The notes beneath the pieces were generated by a model. The model did not search any database. It saw only the letters and a program-made list of their open reading frames with translations, and had not been told where the DNA came from. A stretch of DNA of 64,000 nucleotides from Daphnia pulex. Its lineage: Eukaryota > Arthropoda > Branchiopoda > Diplostraca > Daphniidae. The stretch is taken from NCBI RefSeq assembly GCF_021134715.1, contig NC_060020.1, positions 3,162,001 to 3,226,000 of the forward strand, in the 5' to 3' direction. Below, piece after piece: positions 27,801 through 39,275 of the stretch. Both the position numbers and the translations under genes were made by a program. Position 1 is the stretch's first letter. Every line of letters begins with the position of its first letter.

Positions 27801-29829
27801 CATGCTATGTTGTATGTATATATGTATACTATAGTATGTATATACCTTTTGGTGCCCAAATTCCCTGCGGCGCAATTATTGTCGCTGTAAATTCTACTTT
27901 TAATTAACACGGAGCCTACAAACAATTTTTCCATCTTCTTAGCCAGATAGCTGATAGCCCCTGTACCTTGTACTTATACTCTATACGTAGAATGGGAGTC
28001 ACTTTTCTTTTCTTTTATTCTTCTCATCTCTCCCGAGTCGCTCGATCAAGTTTATATGGAGCCCCAACACACTGTTGCTACATTTCTCCTCCGCATTATT
28101 TTATTTTCATGTGAGTAGATCCCTATTCCATTTCGCAGTAGGAAAAATAAAATGGAATTTCTTTTTTTCTTTTACGCTTGCTGCCCAGCTGCACATGGGT
28201 AGGGGTGGGTGGGAAACGGGCGCGTTGATTTGAGAGAGAAGAATCTACTAGTAAGAAAAGTGGAAGATGAAAAGCTCAACTATTTCTCCTGGCCATCAGG
28301 TAATGGATTGAGGGAGGAGGAGAAGACACTTTTCAACAGCTCAAGGTAGTAGTACACTAGTACACAGAGGCACTGGCCGGAGAGATGCTGATGAAGAGAT
28401 AGTAGCTGTACGATTCTTTTGATCCATCAGCTTTTTGAGCAACGTGCTGATGTGGACTCTCACATTGGTGGTGGCGAGCGTGAGAACCAAAGGTGTGAAT
28501 CATATGTCGGAGACGTTTGGTGGTTTTTGAGGTGGTGATGAAAGAAGAAGAAGAAAATAAAACCAAGAGGGGATGAGGGAGGTTATAAGAGGTTGGCTCC
28601 GCAGCCGAGGGAGAGAGATATCTATATTCCCCTTTCAAAGTCGGTCGTTTTGAACCTGCCACTTTTTTTTTTTTTGGCCAAGAGATTCGAAGGCAGGTCG
28701 AAGTGGGAAGGGGGGCAAACCACTCCTCTCTCTATCTCTGTTGCCCTATTGGCAAATTGCCGGGTAATTATATAGGTAAAGGTACTCGCTCTCACTGCTG
28801 TGTATACGCCATACGAGTACTAAAAATCAGAGAATTCCCTTGAAAGCTATTGACACAAATTCTCATACGTCCCTTACGTATAGGGTCGAACGCGGTGCCG
28901 GACGGCCGCCGAGGATCGATAAGTAAAAATACACTCCCACGGTCATCTGCTGGAGGCTCTCTAAACAGTAAACACCATGTTAAAGGCGAAAATATAAGAA
29001 TCATTCCCCCCACAATTCTTCTTTCCCTTGTTACTATATACTACCCCTTTCAATCCCCCAATGCTCTACACCCGCAGAGGTTCGTGTGATCGCTGCCGGT
29101 GCGTCTCTCTATGTACTTATTCAATGTATGTATACAGGCAACCTTATTTGAGTGTGAGAATTTCGGCCACTTTGCACCGGCTCCTCTCATTTCACACAGA
29201 CACACCTGACGACCAATTACATTTCCGGAATTTTTGTTACCCCCTTTTCTTTTGATTTGTTTGTTGTTACTTATATTTTTTTAATTTGGGTTTTCCGGTC
29301 GCAAAAATAAAAAACAAATAAAATCTGATGGGCGACCGGTTATTTAGGCGCCCGAGAGTCTGGCAAAACTTTAAAACAAATGTAGGTCATTAGACAAAAT
29401 GGGAAAATTTGTTGTTGTTCATTTCACTTTTATGTTTTATTTATGACGATTAAGCACAACAACTATGGCCAGCAATCCCTTTATAGGATTTGAATAGTAT
29501 AGCCACCGCTATGTGATACACACGGGTCATCTCTCGATACGGGCCGGGCGTCCATCGACTATGCGCGGAAGCGCGGCCCATAGCTTCACTGTTTTCCCAA
29601 TTCTTGTGTGTATCGCTAGACAAGTTAATTAGCGAGACGTCGACAAAAAATAAAAAAAGGACGACAAAAACTATCGCCGTTCCGGGCGACCCACCACCAC
29701 CACCAACCGATCCAGCGGAAAAAGGGCTGGCGAGAGGCTCGCGCGCATTTGTCTTGGCTTCTTCTTTTTCTCTTTCAGCAACAACAACCCTCACATATAA
29801 CAACTATACCTCTCTCTACATCTACCTTT

Positions 29830-29830
<1 letters not shown>

Positions 29831-29860
<30 letters not shown>
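29831..29860. repeat. (AGC)10 trinucleotide microsatellite
   Basis: Ten uninterrupted AGC units in intergenic DNA. Confidence 0.95.
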
Positions 29861-31763
29861 TCACCTTTGCCACGTATGTGCCAGACTTGTTGGCGTTGTG
29901 TTTTTCTTTCTTTACAACGGGGGGGACGAAATTGTTTCGTTATATTTCTTTTCTTGGCGGTTCCTTCTTCATAGTCGCCGTCGTCCCCATCGACACTGTT
30001 TTTCTTCATCATTTCGACGAATCCTCTGCGTCTCTGTGTGATTTTCCGGCTTCGATTTATGATGATATTTCCCTTTTCTTCTTTTCAACATTCACACATT
30101 CGACGAGGGGGGCATGTACCGTTTCTTTTGACTTGAATCAATAAATACAAAAAAAAAAAACGAAGATTTTATAGTTTCCGATCGTCCGTCGATATCAATT
30201 CCCCTCCCCCTTCTCCGACCTCTTCAATTCGGTGGCAGTTGTCGGCACGATAGAGATAGACGACGAGATAGAGAAAGCGGACTGGGACGGTCAATATGTA
30301 TACCGTGGGAAGATGGACAGCAACAAACCCGCGCCAGCAGCAGCACAACAGCAATCATCTTCCGAAATACTAAATATCGCTTGTTGGCAGCCAAAAAGGA
30401 GCTATACACGCATCACAAATCAAATCAAAGATTTTTCAAAAAGAAAGAAAATTACAATATTGCCAAGAATCGAAATTTGGCTCCAATATCTCAAATAAAT
30501 GAAATAACTGCACACCAGCGCATTTTTCGCGTTGTTGTCGAATGTTTTTCACAAGGTAATGACGAAATAATGGCGTTTAATGACACGCACGAAAATAAAA
30601 ATGGACAGCAGAGTGTACGTGCGTTTCTGAAAAAGTTATGCGCGTCTATCCCATATCCGATAGTCTCATTCCTGTCGTCGTTGCAGCGCATTCTTTGTCG
30701 CTATATAATACTGGCAGAGTACCGGTACAGCAACAACGGAACCAAACCGCCCACCAAATAGACACGTAGACAGGCCAACCCCCTTGAAAACAAAACAAAA
30801 CGAAAATGTTTTCCATCTTCCTCATCTCTCATGGTCATTGAGTCCACCAGTCCTTGTGGGGGTATTACAACATATATAGACTCTCTTTCTCTCTCTCTCG
30901 GACGAGATAACTTGTGTGTACATATTGACGCAAAACGTCGGAGGAATTCTTCTTGCCCGTCTCGGCGTGGCTGCATTGATGTCCGTCGACAAACACAAGC
31001 GAAAAAAAAAAAGAAAAGAAAAAACACGAAAGGTAACACAAAGGAGGAAGACCTTCGGCGCGGTCATCAGGAGTTGGGAAACTTTTCACCGAACCTCCGA
31101 CCGTGTTTATTGATTCGGCGGATTAGTTATGGACAAATAAAAATATTTAACGGGCGGGATTGTGATGGGAAATTGCGCAGGAACGTGGGAGACATTCTTG
31201 CGCGCTCCGACATTTCATCCAATATGGTAATTCGATATCGTCGCTATTTCAGCGCATGGATAGTACCTGTACTACTCCAGTCTACTTATTTTATTTGGTT
31301 TATGACTGGCAGCCATAGGTTTTATTTTGGCGATTGGCATCGGTCGGTCTCGCGCGCCAAACGCATTCCGCGTTACGTCAATTCGAAAAATAATAAAATC
31401 AAAAATGGTTTTGCCCTGCTGCTGCTGCTAAACTGCATCTATAATACCATCAATCGTCGACTATGGCGTAATTCGATCACCTGTTGGAACCGTTGGAGGG
31501 TCGCCGCCAGCCGGTGGTAACAGGACCCCGAGATCGTCTCATTAAGCGATAAAAGATTCGAGATATTGCGCATTAGACGTATAGGCAACAATGGGGCACG
31601 GACGGCGGATGGCGACATTTTATACAACCAGCATCAACCAGATGATTCACAAAATGGGAGATTGACGCAAAAAAGCCAACTGAATGCAGTAGGATGATGC
31701 CAATCTAACTTGGATAATGCCATGCAGTATATATAGCAACATATGGGTTCGGAATGAATCAAA

Positions 31764-31785
31764 ATAATAATAATAATAATAATAA
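31764..31785. repeat. (AAT)n microsatellite
   Basis: About seven AAT units. Confidence 0.9.
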
Positions 31786-34700
31786 AAAAACGCCCTAATT
31801 GAATTCTATTGAGGCTCTATCTATTATCTGTTTGCATCTATAGAGTATTGCGTGCTGTCATCAGATACTACAAGCCACGGGCTATAAATCTGCCATGATA
31901 AGGCCACTCGAAACCTCTTTTCATTGCGAGTTTCTATGTGCACAGATTAATCTGCTTTTCTTGTTCAAAAATGAGATTTGTTGAGTTTGGTCTGTGCTGT
32001 GTACACTCACTACACGATCAATAGAAAAACTATCGTCCCAGTATAATATTAGACCAGCTAAAAGGAGAAAGAGAGATTTAAAAAAAAGGTGGGCAGAGTC
32101 ACAAGTAAATATGGGAAAAAAAAGAGGTCTTGGTCGTTTCGTCATTTATTGGGCACAGGAGGAGGTGGAAAAATAAAAGACACACTTTGGTGTGGTGCTG
32201 GGCGCTGACAGCTGTGTGAAAGAAGGAAAAAATAAGTTCTAAACGTGTCGCCAGTAACAAGAAGGTGAACCACTCGTTACGAGAGCGCGTCATTTGTAAT
32301 TCTCCCTCCTTTGAGTCCTCCTTTCCCTTATATTCTTCATTTGACAAATAAAATGGCGGGCCGTTTTGAATAGCTGCTGAGCTTCCAACAAGAGCAACAG
32401 TTTCGACTCTTTTGTATTTAAACACTGTGTGGAGGGTATATATACACATGTTCTGAATTTGATCTGGCGCGGGGCTTTTGAATCACATCATAAATAAAAG
32501 GCGGCGCTCGATTCAAGCTGCAGCGCTAGATGCCACACACACACAACAGACACAATAGTTTCCACGGGATGTATACCGTACAATTGAGGTTTGTGAATAG
32601 GACTTTATGTCAAAAGGAGAGAGATACATGTATAGAAACGTCTTGGGTGATGCAGCGCGTCTCCATTGACGTGAACTGACAATTGATCGGTGCGGTTTTT
32701 TGCCTATTCCTCCCGCCGTCATTGACCGCAAGACGTGCGTGACTGCGTGATGCGGCTGTCGGTTATATACCCTCGAGTTGATGGCAGCCAAATCTTTTGA
32801 TTGATTATTACAAGTTGCGTAATATTACAGCTGTATTCGACTGCTGCTAAATGAACTCAAATGACGGCGCCTAATGATTGTTTTATTCCTTTTTCAGTTT
32901 GAGGTTGTTGCGTATTATATAAGTTACTTTCCCATTTTCAAGTGGGTGCACACAATTCCAACCGGCGGCTGACTCACTCGGATGGGTTTTCCCTTTCGTT
33001 GGTCTCTCGAGCACGAAACAAGAATCTCGACTATAGCGGCATTATCTCTCTAGTGTCTAGTAGTTGTTGTTGTTAAACTACTAGAAACTGCTACTTTTCT
33101 TCTTCTCTCTCTGGCCAGACAAAAGGAGCTGCTGCGGCCCTTTTGTTCCGCTGATGATGAGCATGGAGCGATAGAGCGACGGACGCACTTGTAAAACGGC
33201 GGCCCTTCGTTTTCCGCCTAGCTGTTTGCATCATCACTAAAAGTCGACTCTTTACTTGACATTGTTGTCGTCTTATTATTATCTCTCCACCGACGCTGTA
33301 CAAACTACAAAGTACGAGCTCAAAACAATAGACAAACATTTTATCCGCATATTAAATGTCCGTCCGTACTTTCATCCGATGGAAATGATTGGATCCAATT
33401 GGATTTAAAAAAAAGTCGATTTTACGGAGAAGTAATTTTTGTTTAGGGGTGTCAATATGAATGCCGGACGTGATCGTTGTAGCGTTGCCCGTTCAATGTT
33501 TGACCGTGCACACACACATGTGGTAGAGATCCACTCTCGTTTGACGTTGCGCGTGCGTCGCCGCGCGAGACCCTTCACCCGAAAAAAAAAAGTTACAAAA
33601 CAAACAAGAGAAAAGGGCACACACACACATGGCCCCATGGAAATCTAAAGCAACACGAGACCACAGGATCCCATCACTTTTTTCGGCCCGACAAAAAAAG
33701 ACTTGGCCTCTCACAGCTAGTGGTGATGATGAATATAAGGCATTCTTATGCCTACATGTTTTCTAAGTGCTGCGGCTGGTTCTCTGAAAAAATGTTTTCT
33801 TAGCCGGCCTCATCACACAGCACACACAAAAAGGGCATTGGGTCCTCCTGTTCAAATATAGGTCTCTGACTATGTATTATGTATGCCACTTCTCGAGATG
33901 TTTGGATGCGATGATGGAGCCCATACATATTGAAATAGGCATATCCAAATAGCATTCCTATCGTCTGACTTTTGTCGTCAAAGTGCATTTCTCTGAATGT
34001 GATCGGAAGCGATCGAGGATGAACTAGATTTTTGGGGGGGACGAAGGGAAATCTATCGGTGGGTGGGGGGTTGTATCAGTCGCACGAGAGAAAACGAAAC
34101 GTGAAATTCGAGTCTTTTGGAAAGAAAGAGAAAAATGTGACTCTTCTTCTTCTTGTATATCTAGATGTATCTATATAGACGTAATGTGTGCTCGCCTTTG
34201 TTTACACGGGGACATTGAATACCCCCCCGAAAATAAGAGACACACGAAATAAATCGAAAATATTTGGAGAACAACAAAACAAAAAAATGCCCAGCAGGTT
34301 CGATGTGCCCACCCACGTTCTCCTTCGAGGACGTCCAGGCATCTGGGGGAGAGAGAGAAATCTATATCTGCCATCTATAGCGCCTTTGATAATATTAGAC
34401 TATTATAATACACATACAAAGTCCGATGATATTGACTTGTCATGGTCGATACGGCGTGACTCGCTCGATTCTCTTCGGGTGGGTTTTTTCTCTTATACCC
34501 ATCCTCTTGTTGTATTACATTGCGCAACAGAAACGAGATCGCTGGCCCCATCTTCCCCCAAAAAAATAAATAAAATAAAAAGAACCGGCTCCGCCATCTA
34601 TTCTATTCCCCTGCGCCTGTGATATCCCCCGGTCACACTCGGACGAGTTTGAACTTTGAATCACAAATCAAGAAAAGTGCGGGGATTGAATTATGTTGAT

Positions 34701-35084
34701 AAGCTAATAAATAATAACGACACACAGAGAGACTAGTTTCTTTTTTATCACTTCATTTTCTTCTCTTCTCAACGTCATGTCATGCACCGAGCGTATTATA
34801 GAGTTTGTGTTCTTGCTTGTTTGATTTCTTGTTACAGATCATGTCTGCGCGTCAGCTGCGGGCTGCCAACACTGCTGACATTTCAAGCGTTTCTCCATTC
34901 ATTATACTGCTTGCATCTGGTGGCCAGCAACATGCAGCAGCAGGAGCAATGTGAAAGTGGCATGAGCCCTGCGCTGCAAAATGGATCGGCTTTGATTCGT
35001 TCGACTTGATACGCTCATCAGACACCTGGAATGCGTCACGTGTAAAATTCGAATCATTTTTCCCAGTAAAAACTTTTCTCTTTT

Positions 35085-35874
35085 TTTTTAATCTTTCTTT
35101 CTTTCTTTTGATTCGTTGCCTTCGAAAAAAAAATTGTCCCCCCGCCGCCATGTGTGTCCATTTAGAAGTTCATTAAATGGATATGATGTAATGTATCTTT
35201 ATCAGCATTAGGTTCGCCTCTTATTTTCCCATTTTTTCTTCTTTTTTAATTCTTTGATAGATGTGCTCCAATAGATAAAACGCGCAGCCAGTTGAGGAAT
35301 GGAGCCCAGACGACTTTTCGGTCGGCGTGCTTGGCATACAAGTTGATTGAGGAATATATAAGAGGTTATTCCCTCTTGGCTTACAAGAGGGTCCGGGGGG
35401 ATTATTAGGGCGGGTTTTGGTCTTTCTGCAGGTTTCATGCAAATTTTGATTTGGATCTTTCCGTCGCCCACCCCAGGTTGGGCTTAATCAAATTTGTTGA
35501 GAGTTGAGACGTACAATTTGATATGAAAATAATCCCGATCGAATGGTAATAGATTTAATATTTAAACTAAACTTATTGCCTCAACTTATTACCTTATCGT
35601 TTTTGAGCGGTTTGGATTTTGAGGGGGGAGTTTCATTTTTTTCATTTCTAATTTTAATTTCTATCGATATCGTAATTATCATATTATCGTAAGATGCTGA
35701 TTAGAAGAAAATTGGACAAGTGTCGTCTGCTTAGTTTAGTTCGGTTTAGTTGAAAATTTCGAAAAAGCCAGAGACAAAGTTCAAGATTTATATTGCTTTT
35801 GATAACCGCCATACTCCATGCTTTTTCCCCATTTCTTTAATTGTCCTCGTGTACGCCAATGTGAATGTGGGTGA
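35085..35874 (+). mobile_element. Dispersed repeat family R1, copy E (internally deleted)
   Basis: About 700 bp is closely similar, in direct orientation, to 39285-40014. The shared run goes from the TTGTCCCCCCGCCGCC block through CCCAGGTTGGGC to GTGTCGTCTGCTT and CATACTCCATGCT. The sequence then jumps straight to a block equivalent to 40562-40613 (CCCCATTTCTTTAA, then TGTCCTCGTGTACGCC), so about 550 bp present in copy C are missing. The copy ends where the satellite starts. It contains a perfect 8-bp inverted repeat CCCTCTTG/CAAGAGGG near 35366. Confidence 0.7.
35366..35387. repeat. 8-bp inverted repeat in copy E
   Basis: CCCTCTTG and CAAGAGGG are separated by GCTTA. The same hairpin is preserved in copy C near 39556-39577. 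Confidence 0.8.
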
Positions 35875-38800
35875 AAGAGTTTTGAATGTTTCACCCAATG
35901 AGCAATGACAGTCCAAGTGTATTGCGTAGAATTGTATAATTTGATTTGTCCGTCATCTTTTAAATTTCCTCAAGTGATTGCACAATACTTCAGTGTATTG
36001 CAATGGCTTTTATCTCAGACGGCGAGTACATATTGATCTGTTTTATTTTTCATTAAGTAAGGCATGGCTCAGAATGTCCATGAGGAATTGTAACGACACC
36101 AACCGAATCATCAAACAAAAACATTTTGGTTAATGGTTTAGGAGGTTCGTTTTTACTTTCATGCATTCATCCGAGTTCTTCGAATAATCAACAGGTCATA
36201 GCCCTGAATTAAAACAAAGCTGTTCACAACATTGGATGGTGAAATAATAGAAAATAGCGATGGGCGATTGCTGTATGTCACAGTGGGTATACTTAATTTT
36301 ATTACCCAATCTGATAAATGATATGACTTCGAATAAAGTTCATTTACTGAAAATCTAACGTCATCAGTTATCGTTCGTTAATTCCTATGAATGCATAAAA
36401 TTATCGAAATGGACCACAGTATGCCGCTCTCGAACTAGCGTGTATAAAAGTAAAGCGAACCAAAATATAATTCCAATGTACGCTCATCTAACTGAAGAAA
36501 TGAGTCTAAAGGAAATCTTTCAAATGCAACTACATAAATTTCAAATGCAACTTTATAAATTGAGTAGTTTTGAATGTTTCATCCAATGAGCAATGACAAT
36601 CCAAGTGTATTGCGTAGAATTGCCTAGTTTTATTTGTCCATCATCTTTTAAATTTTCTCAAGTGATTGCATGATACTTCTGTGTATTGCAATAGCTTTTA
36701 TCTCAGACGGCGGGTACACATTGATCTGTTTTATTTCCAATTAGTTAAGCATGGCTCAGAATGTTCAAAAGATATCATAACGATACCTGTGAAACCATAA
36801 AACATTGGATTACTGTTACGTTTTTTCCTTCATGCATTCTTCTGAGGTGTTCGTACATTTTACAGGGCATAGCCCTGAATTAAAAAAAAGCTTTTCTCAA
36901 CATTGGATGGTAAAACAATAGAAAATAGGGATGGGAGATTGCCGTACGTCACAGTGGGAATACTTAATTTCATTGGCAAATCTGATAAGTGATATAACTT
37001 CGATTAAAGTTCATTTTCTGAAAACCTAACGTCGTCATCAGTTATCGTTCGTTAATTCCTATGAATGCATAAAATTATCGAAATGGACCACATTATACCG
37101 CTCTCGAACTAGCGTGTATAAAAGCGAACCTAAATAGAATTCCAATGTACGCTCATCTAACTGAAGAAACGAGTCTAAAGGAAATCTTTCAAATGCAACT
37201 TCATAAATTTCAAATGCAACTTTATAAATTGAGTAGTTTTGAATAATGAGCAATGACAATCCAAGTGTATTGCGTAGAATTGTATAATTTGATTTGTTCA
37301 TCATCTTTTATATTCCTCAAGTGATTGCATAATACGTCTGTGTATTGCAATAGCTATTATGTCAGACGGCGGGTACATATTGATCTGTTTAATTTTCATA
37401 TTGTTAAGCATCCGGCTCAGTATGATCATGACGAATCATAATCAATAACACTTAAGTTATTGATATTCTAATTCTCTTTTCAGCCATGCATCCTACTGAG
37501 TTCCTACATTCAACAGGGCATAGCCCTGAATTAAAAAAAAGCTTTTCTCAACATTGGATGGTAAAACCATAAAAATAGGGATGGGAGATCCCTGTACGTC
37601 ATAGTGGGTAAACTTAATTTTATTGCCAAATCTGATAAGTGATATGAATTCGAATAAAGTTCATTTACTGAAAAACCTAACGTCATCAGTTACCGTTCGT
37701 TAATTTCTATGAATGCATAAAATTATCGAAATGGACCACAGTATACCGCTCTCGAACTAGCGTGTATAAAAGCGAACCAAAATATAATTCCAATGTACGC
37801 TCATCTAACTGAAGAAACGAGTCTAAAGGAAATCTTTCAAATTTCAAATGCAACTTTATAAATTGAGTAGTTTTGAATGTTTCATTCAATGAGCAATGAC
37901 AATCCAAGTGTATTGCGTAGAATTGTATAATTTGATTTATCCATCATCTTTTCAATTTCCTCAAGTGATTGCATAATACTTCTGTGTATTGCAACAGCTA
38001 TTATGTCAGACGGCGGATACATATCGATCTGTTTTATTTTCTAATTGTTTAACATGGCTCAAAGATGAACATCAGGAAATCCACATGATCAGCCACACTT
38101 GAAAATTCTGATTGTTATTTCCTTCATGTATATTTCTGAGAACTGTACGTACATTTTACAGGGCATAGCCCTGAATTAAAACAAAGCTGTCCACAACATT
38201 GGATGGTAAAATAATAGAATATAGGGATGGGTGATTGCTGTATGTCACAGTGGGTATACTTAATTTTATTGCCAAATCTGATAAGTGATATGACTTAGAA
38301 TAAAGTTCATTTACTGAAAACCTAACGTCATCAGTTATCGTTCGTTAATTCCTATGATAGCATAAAATTATCGAAATGGACCATAGTATACCGCTCTCGA
38401 ACTAGCGTGTATAAAAGTAAAGCGAACCAAAATAGAATTCCAATGTACGCTCATCTAACTGAAGAAACGAGTCTAAAGGAAATCTTTCAAATGCAACTTT
38501 ATAAATAGAGTAGTTTTGAATGTTTCACCCAATGAGCAATGACAATCCAAGTGTATTGCGTAGAATTGTATAATTTGATTTGTCCATCATCTTTTAAATT
38601 TCCTCAAGTGATTGCATGATACTTCTGTGTGTTGCAATAGCTTTTATCTCAGACGGAGGGTACATATTGATCTGTTTAATTTTCTTAATGTTTAGCAAGG
38701 CTCAGTATGTTAATGATGAACTATCATCAACACCAATTCTCTTTAAATTCGGGTTTGTTTGGTGATTGATGATTGTGCATCCGTCTGAGTTCGTACATTC

Positions 38801-39275
38801 AACAGGGCATAGCCCTCAATTAAAACAAAGCTGTTCACAACATTGGATGGTGAAATAATAGAAAATAGGGATGGGGGATTGCTGTATGTCACAGTAGGTA
38901 TACTTAATTTTATTGACAAATCTGACATGTAATACGATGTAATATGACTTCGAATAAAGTTCATTTACTGAAAACCTTACGTCATCAGTTATCGTTCGTT
39001 AATTCCTATGAATGCATAAAATTATCGAAATAGACCACAACCGCTCTCGAACTAGCGTGTATAAGCGAACCATAATAGAATTCCAATGTATGCTCATCTA
39101 TCTGAAGAAACGAGTCCAAAGGAAATCTTTCAAATGAAACTTCATAAATTTCAAATGCAACTTTATAAATTGAGTAGTTTTGAATGTTTCACCCAATGAG
39201 CAATGACAATCCAAGTGTATTGCGTAGAATTGTATAATTTGATTTATACATCATCTTTTACATCATCTTTTAATT
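35875..39275. repeat. ~650 bp tandem satellite array, about five units
   Basis: The marker GTGTATTGCGTAGAATTG recurs at 35917, 36605, 37265, 37908, 38551 and 39215, giving unit lengths of 688, 660, 643, 643 and 664 bp. Each unit carries, in order, TGTATTGCAA...TCAGACGG, a CAGGGCATAGCCCTGAATT hairpin, ACATTGGATGGT, CGTCATCAGTTA(T/C)CGTTCGTTAAT, CTCTCGAACTAGCGTGTATAAAAG, and TTTCAAATGCAACTTTATAAATTGAGTAG. Units differ by substitutions and small indels, and the unit ends are too diverged in places for very recent amplification. The array is AT-rich and has no long conserved reading frame. Direct copies of the R1 element flank it on both sides. Confidence 0.92.
36863..36877. repeat. Satellite hairpin, unit 2
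   Basis: A perfect 6-bp stem CAGGGC/GCCCTG has a three-base ATA loop. Equivalent perfect copies lie at 37514-37528 and 38159-38173. Copies at 36192-36206 and 38813-38827 each have one stem change. Confidence 0.85.

Larger units (their letters stand above)
24801..35084. other. Intergenic DNA between Wnt1 and Wnt9, left part
   Basis: This is 10.3 kb with no recognised gene. It contains a run of ten CAG units (29831-29860), an AAT run (31764-31785), and many short CT/GA and CA tracts. The longest open frame (30831-31520, plus, 229 codons) has K and L homopolymers and no recognisable domain, so it is described under findings rather than called as a gene. Confidence 0.6.

Noticed and set aside
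35208..35471. Retroelement-like peptide in copies E and C (MGDGKIQIK...)
   Set aside because: The two copies drift into different frames after about ten residues and match no polymerase or integrase motif.
36491..36515. Possible hammerhead ribozyme core (CTGAAGA ... GGAAATC) in each satellite unit
   Set aside because: The bases between the two core parts cannot form helix II, and no matching helix I or III was found.
37059..37907. Similar minus-strand frames (FPLDSFLQLDERTLE...VRERY) in two satellite units
   Set aside because: They follow the repeat unit itself. Other units carry indels (for example the extra bases after TATAAAAG) that break the frame, so coding selection is unlikely.
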